Assembly (NCBI RefSeq): GCF_003966155.1
Contig: NZ_RXNS01000010.1
Location: forward strand, 62,001 to 126,000
DNA: 64,000 bases
From: Halomonas nitroreducens
GTDB lineage: Bacteria; Pseudomonadota; Gammaproteobacteria; Pseudomonadales; Halomonadaceae
Direction of reading: 5' to 3'
Positions within the stretch are counted from its first letter, which is position 1. Every line of letters starts with the position of its first letter. Made by a program: the position numbers and the translations under genes. Below the pieces are notes generated by a model, which was given only the letters and a program-made list of their open reading frames with translations, had not been told where the DNA came from and did no database searches. Below, piece after piece: positions 1 to 8,237 of this stretch.

Positions 1-1
1 C

Positions 2-634
2 CGGGCCGCGTCCCGGGAGGGCTACAAGCTGGTACTGGCGGCCCGCTCCGAGGCACGCCTCACCGGCCTCGCCGAGGAGCTCGGTCCCGAGAACGTGCTG
101 GCCGTCGGCATGGACGTGACCGACATGGCCGCCCAGCAAACCATGGTGGAACAGGCGCTGGAGCGTTTCGGCCGTCTCGATGTGGTCTTCGCCAATGCCG
201 GCCGGGGCGGCTCACCCGGCGGCTTCAGCGGTGCCGACCATACGGCCTGGCGCGACATGATCCTCACCAATATCTATGGCGTTGGCCTCACCGTGCAGGC
301 CACCCTGCCGGCTCTGCGCCATAGCCGCGGCCATGTGCTGCTCACCGGGTCTGCCGCCGGCCGCGCCACCATTCCCGGCTCCATGTACGGGGCCACCAAG
401 TGGGCGGTGACCGGCCTCGGCTACAACCTGCGCGAGGAGTTGCGTGGCAGCGGCATTCGCGTGACCCTGATCGAGCCCGGCATGGTCGATACGCCGTTCT
501 TCGACGAGCCCCCCGAGCATGCCCTGCACGACAGGGACATCGCCGAGGCGGTGCTCTACGCGGTCGGCCAGCCCGAGCACGTGGACGTCAACGAGATCCT
601 GGTGCGCCCCACGCCGCCCCTGAGTGATGACTGA
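2..634 (+). CDS. SDR family oxidoreductase (5' end outside window)
   Basis: Short-chain dehydrogenase/reductase, a cytosolic NAD(P)-dependent oxidoreductase; the substrate is unknown. The open frame runs from the left edge without a start, so the Rossmann glycine motif lies outside the window. The visible part shows FANAG (structural NAG motif), a serine in LLTGSAAG and the catalytic YGATK (Y-x3-K), followed by the IEPGMVDTPFF segment typical of classical SDRs. An internal ATG at 95 lies inside the fold and is not the start. The gene is followed after 57 bp by the peroxiredoxin gene; the spacer holds three copies of CCTACGATCC-like sequence. Family assignment is secure, function is not. Confidence 0.9.
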   Translation, partial: RAASREGYKLVLAARSEARLTGLAEELGPENVLAVGMDVTDMAAQQTMVEQALERFGRLDVVFANAGRGGSPGGFSGADHTAWRDMILTNIYGVGLTVQATLPALRHSRGHVLLTGSAAGRATIPGSMYGATKWAVTGLGYNLREELRGSGIRVTLIEPGMVDTPFFDEPPEHALHDRDIAEAVLYAVGQPEHVDVNEILVRPTPPLSDD

Positions 635-691
635 CGCCACCGTTTTCCCTACGATCCCCCTACGATCCCCTACGACCACAGGAGCCAAGCC

Positions 692-1180
692 ATGACGATC
701 GCCATCGGTGACCGCCTTCCCGACATCACCATCAAGACCAATGGCCCCGAGGGGCCGAAGGACCTGTCCACCGGCGACTTCTTCGCCGGCCGCCGGGTGG
801 TGCTGTTCGCCGTCCCCGGCGCCTTCACCCCGGGCTGTTCCAACACCCACATGCCGGGCTTCGTGGTCCGCGCCGACGACATCCTCGACGCGGGCGCCGA
901 TGCCATCGGTTGCCTGGCGGTGAACGATGCCTTCGTGATGGATGCCTGGCAGAAGGACCAGAACGCCGGGCGCTTCACCATGCTGGCCGATGGCAACGCC
1001 GAGTTCACCCGAGCCCTCGGCCTGGAGATGGACGCCAGCGCCGGCGGCATGGGCACCCGCAGCAAGCGCTTTGCGCTGATCGCCAACGACGGCGTGGTCG
1101 AATACCTCGGCGTCGACACCCAGAAAGGAGTGATCGAGGCCAGCAGCGCCGACACCATCCTCGCCCAACTCAAGGACTGA
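692..1180 (+). CDS. Peroxiredoxin, Prx5/PrxII type
   Basis: Thiol peroxidase of 162 residues that reduces H2O2 and organic hydroperoxides. The peroxidatic cysteine sits in PGAFTPGCSNTHMPGF, the PrxII/Prx5 signature. A second cysteine in IGCLAVNDAFVMDAW occupies the resolving position known for plant PrxII, so an atypical two-cysteine mechanism is plausible. The length matches the family and there is no signal peptide, so it is cytosolic. The start has an AGGAG ribosome binding site 6 bp upstream. It lies between an SDR and a GFA-family gene on the same strand; a shared stress role is possible but not shown. Confidence 0.93.
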   Translation: MTIAIGDRLPDITIKTNGPEGPKDLSTGDFFAGRRVVLFAVPGAFTPGCSNTHMPGFVVRADDILDAGADAIGCLAVNDAFVMDAWQKDQNAGRFTMLADGNAEFTRALGLEMDASAGGMGTRSKRFALIANDGVVEYLGVDTQKGVIEASSADTILAQLKD

Positions 1181-1210
1181 GGCGCCACGGCCCGCACCGA
1201 GGAGACGACC

Positions 1211-1639
1211 ATGCACGATGCCATGACCCTGCGCGGCAGCTGCCTGTGCGGCGCCGTGACCCTGGCGGTACAGGCCGACCGGCAGAACATCGGGGCCTGC
1301 CATTGCCGGATGTGTCGCACCTGGGGCGGCGGACCGCTGCTGGCCCTGGAGTCGGTCTCCCGCGTCGAGATCGAGGGCGAGAACAGCGTGACCGTGTTCG
1401 CCTCCTCGGACTGGGCCGAACGCGCCTTCTGCCGCCACTGCGGCACCCACCTCTTCTATCGCCTGAGAACCGGCGAGCATTATGCCGTGCCGGCGGGGCT
1501 GGTCGATGACGGGGAAGCCTGGACCTTCGATACCCAGATCTTCATCGACGAGAAGCCGCCCTGGTACCACTTCGCCAACGCCACCCGCGACCTGACCGGC
1601 CGCGAGGTCTTCGAGGCGTTCGAGGCGCGCAAGGACTGA
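1211..1639 (+). CDS. GFA/CENP-V family zinc-binding protein
   Basis: Protein of 142 residues in the glutathione-dependent formaldehyde-activating (GFA) fold. It shows the expected cysteine sets: CLCG near residue 12, CHCRMC near residue 32 and CRHCGTHLF near residue 77, which build two zinc sites in this family. Most GFA-family members lack proven formaldehyde activity, so the enzyme role is open. A GAGGAG site precedes the ATG and the upstream peroxiredoxin gene ends 30 bp earlier, so co-transcription is likely. Confidence 0.9.
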   Translation: MHDAMTLRGSCLCGAVTLAVQADRQNIGACHCRMCRTWGGGPLLALESVSRVEIEGENSVTVFASSDWAERAFCRHCGTHLFYRLRTGEHYAVPAGLVDDGEAWTFDTQIFIDEKPPWYHFANATRDLTGREVFEAFEARKD

Positions 1640-1866
1640 GCGGCACGCGACATCGGCGGTCCCGGGCACGACATGCCTCCCCCACCGACGGCCCCTTGCC
1701 CCCGCGGAGAGGGCCTCGGGTCGTACCCGCCCCGCGACCGCGCCACGACTTCCTTGACCGCAACGGGTTACACCCGCCTTCCAGGCTGGCTATATTAAGA
1801 AAGCATGAATGAGCGAAGGCGAGCGACGTCGAGGATGCCCCCCGATCACAGGCAAGGAGACCCCTG

Positions 1867-2721
1867 ATGCGACACCTATTCACCCTGGTATGCCTGGCCG
1901 CGGGCCTGATGGCGGGCGCGGCGGGCGTCCAGGCGCAGACCGAGTCCTCGCCCGGCGACGAGCCGGTCACGATCCAGTCCGGGCCACGCGTGGTCGGCGA
2001 GGTCTTCGAGTATGCCACCGGCGGCACCAGCTACGAGGGCTACCTGGCGCGCAACGCCAATATCGACCGGCCGCAACCCGCGGTCCTGGTGGTGCACGAA
2101 TGGTGGGGACTGGATAGCTATGCTCGCGCCCGGGCCGATCAGCTGGCGGCACTGGGCTTCGTGGCCCTGGCGGTGGACATGTATGGCAATGGCCAGTTGG
2201 CCGGCCACCCCGGCGAAGCCCAGGAATTCTCCAGTCGGGTGATGCAGGACTGGCCGGCGGCACGCGCCAGGCTCGAGGCGGCGATGGCCCGGCTGGGCGA
2301 GCACCCGGCGGTGGCCGATGGCGGCATGGCGGCAATCGGCTACTGCTTCGGCGGCAGCGTGGTGATGAACATGGCACTCTCCGGCATGCCGCTCGAGGCC
2401 GCCATCAGCTTCCACGGGGTCCCCACGGTGGCGGTGAACATGCCCCAGGCCTTCGCCGGCAGCGTGCGCATCCACAACGGCGCCGAGGACGGCTTCGTCG
2501 CCCGCGAGGACCTGGTGGCGATGGCCGAGGCGCTCACGGGCCAGGGTGCCGACGTCAAGGTGACCAACTATCCCGGGGCCCAGCACGGCTTCACGAATCC
2601 CGAGGCCGATGCGTTCGCCGCGCAGCACGACCTGCCGCTGGCCTACAATGCCGCTGCCGATGCCGCCTCCTGGCAGGCGGCGCTGCTGACCCTGGATGCC
2701 ACCCTCAACGACAACGACTGA
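1867..2721 (+). CDS. Secreted dienelactone hydrolase family protein
   Basis: Alpha/beta hydrolase of 284 residues in the dienelactone hydrolase family. The first 23 or so residues form a signal peptide ending near VQA-QT, so it is probably periplasmic. The nucleophile is a cysteine (about residue 160) in GYCFGG, the DLH elbow, with an Asp in AEDGF and a His in QHGF completing the triad. True dienelactone hydrolases are usually cytosolic; exported members act on unknown esters. An AAGGAG site precedes the start. The 227-bp upstream spacer has no gene. Confidence 0.9.
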   Translation: MRHLFTLVCLAAGLMAGAAGVQAQTESSPGDEPVTIQSGPRVVGEVFEYATGGTSYEGYLARNANIDRPQPAVLVVHEWWGLDSYARARADQLAALGFVALAVDMYGNGQLAGHPGEAQEFSSRVMQDWPAARARLEAAMARLGEHPAVADGGMAAIGYCFGGSVVMNMALSGMPLEAAISFHGVPTVAVNMPQAFAGSVRIHNGAEDGFVAREDLVAMAEALTGQGADVKVTNYPGAQHGFTNPEADAFAAQHDLPLAYNAAADAASWQAALLTLDATLNDND

Positions 2722-2730
2722 ACGGACGAG

Positions 2731-2842
2731 GCCAATCGGGCGTTCCCTCCGTCCGACACGGTTGCGCGGTGATACAGCGCAGCCGCTGGGCGGGGCCGCG
2801 GTCGGTCAGCGGAATGCCCATGCCGGCGCAGGCCGCCGCTGC
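2731..2842 (-). pseudogene. Degenerate fragment of a uroporphyrinogen-III methyltransferase gene
   Basis: This 112-bp stretch aligns without gaps to bases 3963-4074 inside the intact cobA gene of this window, at roughly 80-85% identity by eye. On the minus strand it still encodes MGIPLTDRG and ITAQPCRTEGTPDW, the SUMT motif region, but nothing before or after it continues the gene. It is a relic of a second SUMT gene or of a partial duplication. Confidence 0.8.
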
Positions 2843-2904
2843 CTCTCGATGCCGTGGTCGAGGAACGCCGCCTTGCCGTCGAGCAAGGGGCCAGTCTGAT
2901 GACA

Positions 2905-3474
2905 TCAGGCGGCATCGACCCCGAGATGATCGATGATCCAATTGGATTCCTCGAACCGACGCATGGCGTGCTCGGGAGTCCAGCGCTGCTCATCGAGCGT
3001 TTCCGGATCCCATTCGCTGCGCTCTGCGGCAAAGAAGTCGCCTCCGTAGATATGAATCGCCGCGGTCAAACGAGGAATCGGGTTGGTCACCGAATGGATG
3101 ATGTCCGACTTCAGCGGCACGGCGTTACCAGCCGCCAGTGCCTCGGCGCCCACTGCCTCGATGTGCCCGTTCCGGCGTGAAATCCGCCGCCAGAAGATAT
3201 TGTCTTCGCGACCGGTATAGATGCCGATCACCGCCCACATTCGATGATCGTGCGGCATGAGCGTCATGTAAGGCGCCCACACCATGTTGATGATGGTCAG
3301 ATCCTCCGAGTGATAGAGCGCGTGGAGCCCACCGCGCTTCGGCTCCCCGAGTTCCTTGAGAATGGCGGCCGGATCGGAAACCGCTCTCGTGACCACTTCG
3401 CGCACCAACCGGGGGGATTCGTCGGCGGCAAGCGCGCTGCGACAATCGGCGATGAACTGCTCGGTGTCAAACAT
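2905..3474 (-). CDS. Cysteine-dioxygenase-like cupin
   Basis: Protein of 189 residues with a single cupin domain. Probable iron ligands appear in MPHDHRMWAVIGIYTG (two His) and a later His in SDIIHSV, the spacing of the cysteine dioxygenase/double-stranded beta-helix family. Such enzymes oxidise small thiols or related substrates; the exact substrate cannot be read from sequence. The start is chosen by an AAGGAGG site about 9 bp upstream. The 183-bp spacer to cobA is relatively AT-rich and probably holds its promoter. Confidence 0.8.
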   Translation of the reverse strand: MFDTEQFIADCRSALAADESPRLVREVVTRAVSDPAAILKELGEPKRGGLHALYHSEDLTIINMVWAPYMTLMPHDHRMWAVIGIYTGREDNIFWRRISRRNGHIEAVGAEALAAGNAVPLKSDIIHSVTNPIPRLTAAIHIYGGDFFAAERSEWDPETLDEQRWTPEHAMRRFEESNWIIDHLGVDAA

Positions 3475-3657
3475 GATGGGCGCCCTCCTTTACCGTGCAC
3501 CTCGACCGCCGGCCCCGGTGCTGCCGCGGGAGACATTCAGGATCCCACGGCTTCCCGGACGGTCGTGAGGCCCTCGTGGAAATACGGGCAATGAAGTGAG
3601 AGATCCCGTAACTTCATCATCGGTCGCCTTGATTGATACTTCCAATACCTTCATTTT

Positions 3658-4587
3658 TTAAGTATGAAAGGTCGTGATGCCCCGTCGCCGCCGCCGGGCT
3701 GGGCTGGTCTGGGTCTGGGTCATGCTCACCACGCTGCCCACCACGATCAGGCACGGCGACGGCAGCGGCTCGGCGGCGAGCTTGCCCGGCATATCGGCCA
3801 GGGTGCCGGTGAGCGCCGCCTGGTCGGGCAGGCTGGCGTTGGCCACCAGCATGATCGGCCAGTCGTCGGGCAGGCCGGCGCCACGCAGGCCGGCGCAGAT
3901 GGCCGCGACCTTGGCCAGGCCCATGTAGAACACCAGGGTCTCGTCGCGGCGGGCGAGCGCGGCCCAATCGGGCGTTCCCTCCGTCCGACACAGCTGGGCG
4001 GTGATGAAGCGCAGCTGCTGGGCGTGGCCACGGTCGGTGAGCGGGATACCCATGGACGCACAGGCCGCCGAGGCGGCGGTGATGCCGGGGACGATCTCGG
4101 CCGGCACGGCGGCCTCGGCGAGCGCGGCGAGCTCCTCGCCCATGCGCCCGAACACCCCGGGATCGCCGCCCTTGAGGCGCACCACCGACTTGCCTTCGCT
4201 GGCCAGCTTGACCAGCAGGGCACCGATCTCGGCCTGGGGCACGCTGTGATGGCCGCTGGCCTTGCCCACGTAGTAGCGCTCGCGGCCGGCGGGCACCAGC
4301 GCCAGCACCTCGTCGCCGACCAGGCGGTCATAGACCACGGCATCGGCCTGCGTAAGCAACCGCGCCGCCTTGAGCGTCAGCAGCTCCACATCGCCGCTGC
4401 CGGCACCCACCAGATAGACACTGCCACGGCGGCACTCGCCGCGCAGCGGCAGGCTCGGTTCGCTGCCGTCCGCCCCGGGCCCCTTCAGCTCGGCCAGGAA
4501 GCGGGTGGCGCCCATCCCCAACCGAGCCAGGCCACCCAAGGCGTCAGGCCACTTGCACTGTTTCAGGCTTCTGCTCAGAACGCGCAT
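3658..4587 (-). CDS. cobA: Uroporphyrinogen-III C-methyltransferase (siroheme pathway)
   Basis: SAM-dependent methyltransferase converting uroporphyrinogen III to precorrin-2, the first step to siroheme, the cofactor of the NirB nitrite reductase encoded nearby. Motifs: VYLVGAGSGDVELLT, VVYDRLV, RLKGGDPGVFGR and the GIPLTDRG region; about 309 residues with a roughly 57-residue N-terminal extension before the SUMT domain. The ATG at 4587 is preferred because GAGGAGG lies 6 bp upstream. It overlaps the end of nasA by 44 bp in another frame, which implies co-transcription. There is no CysG dehydrogenase/chelatase domain, so those steps must be encoded elsewhere. Confidence 0.93.
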   Translation of the reverse strand: MRVLSRSLKQCKWPDALGGLARLGMGATRFLAELKGPGADGSEPSLPLRGECRRGSVYLVGAGSGDVELLTLKAARLLTQADAVVYDRLVGDEVLALVPAGRERYYVGKASGHHSVPQAEIGALLVKLASEGKSVVRLKGGDPGVFGRMGEELAALAEAAVPAEIVPGITAASAACASMGIPLTDRGHAQQLRFITAQLCRTEGTPDWAALARRDETLVFYMGLAKVAAICAGLRGAGLPDDWPIMLVANASLPDQAALTGTLADMPGKLAAEPLPSPCLIVVGSVVSMTQTQTSPARRRRRGITTFHT

Positions 4588-7261
4588 GAGCACCCTCCTC
4601 TTCGATCAGGGACTTGAGTTCGGGGATACAACTGCCGCACTGGGTGCCGCAGGCGAGTCGCGCACCCAGCGCCTCGACGCTGGCATCGCCGGCGCGGATG
4701 GCGGCGACGATGGCGGCCTGGCCCACCTGGTGGCAGCTGCAGACCAGCGGCCCGCTGTCGGCGGCGCCGTCATCGCAGCCGGCCAGCAGCCGCCGGCGGC
4801 GCTCGCTGGCCAGGGACCGGCCCTCGGCCGCCTCGGCGAAACGCACATCGAGCCAGGCCAGGCCCGGCAGCTCGGCGGGCGGCCCCACCATCAGCCACCA
4901 GCGCAAGCGGCCGTCCTCGAGGCCGGCCGCCCGCCAGCGGCCGGTGGCGGGATCGTCGCACCACAGCGAGGCCGGCACCGGCAGGCTCTCGGTGAGGCGC
5001 GCCAGGCCCGCCTCGCCCTCGTCCCAGGCCAGCTGCCAGCGATCGGCATGGGCCAGCGGGATCCGCGTCCAGTAGTCGGCGCTCTCGCGCACGGTCCCGG
5101 CGACGGCGAGATCCCCCGCCACCACCAGGGTGGCCTCGCAGGCCGCGGCCAGCGGCGTCACCGCCACCGCGCCATGCTTGGCCTCGGGCTGGCCGGACAG
5201 CGGGTCGACATGGGCCGCGAGCAGGCGGCCGGCCAGGGCCCGGGCCGAGAAGCGATCGGTCCAGTGGATGGGCACGAACACCTCGCCGCGCCGCTGCCCC
5301 CGCGACAGCCGCAGCCGGCCGCGATACTCGCCGGTGGCGCTGGTCACGCGTGCCAGCTGCTGGTCGCCGAGCCCCAGCGCCCGGGCGTCTTCCGGGGCGA
5401 TCTCGATGAAGGGTTCGGCCCGGTGGTTCATCAGCCGTGGCGACCGGGCGGTGCGGGTCATGGTGTGCCACTGGTCGCGCACGCGTCCGGTGTTGAGCCG
5501 CAGCGGATGCGCCGCGTCGAGCGCCTGGACGGGCCCCCGCGGCCGCACCGGCAGCAGCCGGGCGCGCCCGTCGGCGGTGGCGAAGCGACCGTCCTCGAAC
5601 AGCCGAGCGGTGCCGCGCGGGGCGGCGGCGGTCACCGGCCACTGGATCGGCGCCAGGGCGTCGTAGCCCTGGCGATCCAGCGCCGCCAGCGCCGAGATGT
5701 CGAAGACGCGCTCGCCGGCGTTCTCGAAGCCGGACAGGCGCGCGTGCTCGGCGAAGATCTCGCCGGGATGGGCATAGGCGAAGGCCTCGCCGTAGCCCAG
5801 CCGCCGGGCGACCTCGCTGATGATCCACCAGTCGTGGCGCGCCTCCCCGGGCGGAGGCAGCAGCCCCCGCTGGCGGGAGATACGCCGCTCGGAATTGGTC
5901 ACGGTGCCGTCCTTCTCGGACCAGGACGTGGCCGGCAGGACGATATCGGCATAGGGCAGCAGGTCGGTGTCGGCCATGCATTCGGAGACGATCACCAGCG
6001 GGCACTTGGCCAGGGCCGCCCGCACCCGGTCGGCGTCCGGCAGGCTGACCACCGGGTTGGTGGCCATGATCCACAGGGCCCGGATCTCGCCCCGCTCGAT
6101 GGCCTCGAACAGGGCTACCGCCTTGTGCCCGGGGCCCTCGGGCAGGGTCGGCACCAGGTGCTCGGTGCGCCAGAAGCGCGTCACCCGGTCGATCGCTCCC
6201 GGCGAGTCGTAGTCCATGTGGGCGGCCAGCTGGTTGGCCAGGCCGCCCACCTCGCGGCCGCCCATGGCGTTGGGCTGCCCGGTGATGGAGAAGGGGCCGG
6301 CGCCGGGCAGGCCGATCTTGCCCCCGCCCAGGTGGCAGTTGAGGATCGCCTGGCACTTGTCGGTGCCGCTGCTCGACTGGTTGATGCCCTGGGAATAGAG
6401 AGTCACCACGTGCAGCTGGCTGGCGAACCAGTAGAAGAAGGTCTCGAGGCGCTCCGGGTCGATATCGCAGTCGGTGGCGATCGCCTCGATGGACGTCTCG
6501 TCCTCCCGGGCCGCGTCCAGGGCCTCGTCGAGGCCCCGGGTATGGCGCTCGAGATACACCCGGTCGAGCTTGCCCCGCTCGGCCATCCAGGCCAGCAGGC
6601 CGTTGAACAGCCGGGCATCGCTGCCGGGCTTGAGCCCCAGGTAGAGGTCGGCCAGTTCGCAGGTGTCGGTGACCCGCGGGTCGATGACCACCACGCGCAG
6701 CAGGGGGTTGCGGGTCTTGGCCACCCGCAGGCGCTGGAACAGCACCGGATGGTTCCAGGCCAGGTTCGAGCCCACCAGCACCACCAGCTCGGCCTCTTCC
6801 AGGTCCTCGTAGCAGCAGGGCACGGCATCGGCCCCCAGCGAGCGCTTGTAGGCGGCCACTGCCGAGGCCATGCACAGCCGGGAGTTGGTATCCAGGTGGG
6901 GTGTGCCGAGAAAGCCCTTGAACAGCTTGTTGGCGACGTAGTAGTCCTCGGTGAGCAACTGCCCGGACAGGTAGCCGGCCACCGCCTGGTCGCCGTGGTC
7001 GCTCCGGACGTCGCCGAGGCGCCGGGCCACGGTCGACAGGGCGGTGGACCAGTCGACCTCGACCCCGTCCACCCGGGGGCGCGTCAGACGCCCCTGCTCG
7101 CCCAGGGTCTCGTGCAATGCCGAGCCCTTGACGCACAGGCGGCCGAAGTTGGCCGGATGCGTGGCGTCGCCCTCGACGCCGACCATGCGGCCGTCGTCGA
7201 TGTCGGCCAGCACGCCGCAGCCGACACCGCAGTAGGGGCAAGTGGTTCGCGCCTGATCCAT
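4544..7261 (-). CDS. nasA: Assimilatory nitrate reductase, catalytic subunit
   Basis: Molybdopterin (bis-MGD) nitrate reductase of 905 residues that reduces nitrate to nitrite in the cytoplasm. The N-terminus has CPYCGVGCGV, the 4Fe-4S ligand set, then the molybdopterin oxidoreductase and dinucleotide-binding domains. The C-terminus has a BFD-like 2Fe-2S domain (VCSCHQVG ... CGTQCGSC), the longer NasA type. The start at 7261 is set by the CPYC motif position and an AGGAG site; the frame stays open far upstream but shows no recognisable domain there. A consensus sigma-54 promoter lies about 125 bp upstream. No nitrate transporter gene is in the window. Confidence 0.96.
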   Translation of the reverse strand: MDQARTTCPYCGVGCGVLADIDDGRMVGVEGDATHPANFGRLCVKGSALHETLGEQGRLTRPRVDGVEVDWSTALSTVARRLGDVRSDHGDQAVAGYLSGQLLTEDYYVANKLFKGFLGTPHLDTNSRLCMASAVAAYKRSLGADAVPCCYEDLEEAELVVLVGSNLAWNHPVLFQRLRVAKTRNPLLRVVVIDPRVTDTCELADLYLGLKPGSDARLFNGLLAWMAERGKLDRVYLERHTRGLDEALDAAREDETSIEAIATDCDIDPERLETFFYWFASQLHVVTLYSQGINQSSSGTDKCQAILNCHLGGGKIGLPGAGPFSITGQPNAMGGREVGGLANQLAAHMDYDSPGAIDRVTRFWRTEHLVPTLPEGPGHKAVALFEAIERGEIRALWIMATNPVVSLPDADRVRAALAKCPLVIVSECMADTDLLPYADIVLPATSWSEKDGTVTNSERRISRQRGLLPPPGEARHDWWIISEVARRLGYGEAFAYAHPGEIFAEHARLSGFENAGERVFDISALAALDRQGYDALAPIQWPVTAAAPRGTARLFEDGRFATADGRARLLPVRPRGPVQALDAAHPLRLNTGRVRDQWHTMTRTARSPRLMNHRAEPFIEIAPEDARALGLGDQQLARVTSATGEYRGRLRLSRGQRRGEVFVPIHWTDRFSARALAGRLLAAHVDPLSGQPEAKHGAVAVTPLAAACEATLVVAGDLAVAGTVRESADYWTRIPLAHADRWQLAWDEGEAGLARLTESLPVPASLWCDDPATGRWRAAGLEDGRLRWWLMVGPPAELPGLAWLDVRFAEAAEGRSLASERRRRLLAGCDDGAADSGPLVCSCHQVGQAAIVAAIRAGDASVEALGARLACGTQCGSCIPELKSLIEEEGAHARSEQKPETVQVA

Positions 7262-7283
7262 AACGCACTCCTCGATCGTGGGT

Positions 7284-7342
7284 CCCAACGACGACGCCCA
7301 CCGCCATGCTGATGGCCAGCGCGGCGGTGGGCGTCGTTGCCT
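7284..7342 (-). promoter_or_regulatory. Long hairpin in the nasA leader
   Basis: Read on the minus strand, CAACGACGCCCACCGCC pairs with a GGCGGTGGGCGTCGTCGTTG arm, about 17 bp with a 3-nt bulge. The loop itself contains a small GCTG/CAGC stem. It lies between the predicted sigma-54 start and the nasA ribosome binding site and has no U-run, so it is not a plain terminator. A second 8-bp stem (GGGCCGCC/GGTGGCCC on the minus strand) lies just upstream near 7345-7365. A regulatory role is inferred. Confidence 0.5.
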
Positions 7343-7384
7343 GGGGCCACCGTCGTGGCGGCCCGGGAATGATTGTCCAGCATC

Positions 7385-7401
7385 AAGCAAGCCACGTGCC
7401 A
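7385..7401 (-). promoter_or_regulatory. Sigma-54 promoter for nasA
   Basis: On the minus strand the sequence is TGGCACGTGGCTTGCTT, a full match to the RpoN consensus TGGCACG-N4-TTGCW. Transcription would begin near 7373 and read into nasA, leaving a leader of about 110 nt. This implies NtrC-type control by nitrogen status. Confidence 0.8.
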
Positions 7402-7588
7402 ACAAGCGCCATCCCCCGCCGTGGCAGGGCATCCCGACCGGCGGCCGACGCATATCCGCGCCAGCCTGCACCAGGCGGGACCGCCGGCGCCCCATCCCGC
7501 ACCGCTGCGGTGCAACAATCCCCCGGCGGACGCTGGCGATGACGACGAAGCCGGCCTGCGGCGCCGAACCTTCCCGCCTCGCGGCGCC

Positions 7589-7604
7589 TGGAATGTATCT
7601 TGCA
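7589..7604 (+). promoter_or_regulatory. Candidate sigma-54 promoter for nasT-nasS
   Basis: TGGAATGTATCTTGCA has the invariant GG and GC elements separated by 10 bp and matches TGG-N8-TTGCA of the RpoN consensus. It lies 40 bp upstream of the nasT start, giving a short leader. It is weaker than the nasA site but consistent in context. Confidence 0.55.
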
Positions 7605-7643
7605 TTGCCTCCTGCAAACGACCGATGCAACGAGCCACGCCCT

Positions 7644-8237
7644 ATGCCCCAGCCCTTGAAGATCCTGCTGGTCGATGACGAGATCGTGCGCGCCGCCATG
7701 GTCGAGGAGGCCCTCGCCCAGGAGGGCCATGAGGTCGTCTGCCGCCTGCAGAGCCCGGCCAGCCTCAACGAGATGGTCGCACGCCACGCCCCCGACGTGG
7801 TGATCATCGACATGGAGTCCCCCGATCGCGACACCCTCGACAGCATGTCCCTGCTCAATCGCGAGAACCCCCGCCCGGTGGTGTTCTTCGCCGACCAGCA
7901 TGAGCCCGACACCATGCAGGCCGCCCTGGAGGCCGGTGTCAGCGCCTATGTGGTGGACGGCCTGGTACCCAGCCGGGTCAAGGCGATCCTCGAGGTCGCC
8001 ATCGCCCGCTTCGCCTCCTTTCAGTCGATGCGCAGCGAACTCGACAAGGCCCGCGGCCAGCTGGCCGACCGCAAGCGCATCGAGCGCGCCAAGGGGCTGC
8101 TGATGAAGCACCAGGACTGCGACGAGGAACAGGCCTACCGCATGCTGCGCAAGCTGGCCATGGACCGCGGCCAGCGCATCGGAGAGGTGGCCGCCAACGT
8201 GATCGATATTCTCGAACGACTGGAGAAAGGCCTATGA
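7644..8237 (+). CDS. nasT: Nitrate-responsive antiterminator, ANTAR response regulator
   Basis: RNA-binding antiterminator of 197 residues. The N-terminal receiver-like domain starts ILLVDDE and has a conserved Asp in VVIIDMESPD. A linker helix leads to a C-terminal ANTAR domain (ADRKRIERAKGLLM to about residue 190). In this family NasT binds paired hairpins in nas/nir leader RNA and prevents termination unless held by NasS. The start is the ATG just before the receiver; its ribosome binding site is weak. The stop overlaps the nasS start by 4 bp (ATGA). Its expected target is the leader at 9423-9505. Confidence 0.95.
   Translation: MPQPLKILLVDDEIVRAAMVEEALAQEGHEVVCRLQSPASLNEMVARHAPDVVIIDMESPDRDTLDSMSLLNRENPRPVVFFADQHEPDTMQAALEAGVSAYVVDGLVPSRVKAILEVAIARFASFQSMRSELDKARGQLADRKRIERAKGLLMKHQDCDEEQAYRMLRKLAMDRGQRIGEVAANVIDILERLEKGL

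Noticed and set aside
212-1669. Long open frame on the minus strand across the SDR, peroxiredoxin and GFA genes
   Set aside because: It mirrors three well-supported plus-strand genes; its translation is low-complexity Gly/Ala/His-rich, typical of antisense frames in high-GC DNA.
4505-7312. Very long plus-strand open frame opposite nasA
   Set aside because: Antisense shadow of nasA with repetitive Gly/Gln/His composition and no domain.
7262-7915. In-frame N-terminal extension of nasA
   Set aside because: NasA begins just before its CPYC cluster motif, with a ribosome binding site; the extension crosses the sigma-54 promoter and the opposite nasT gene.
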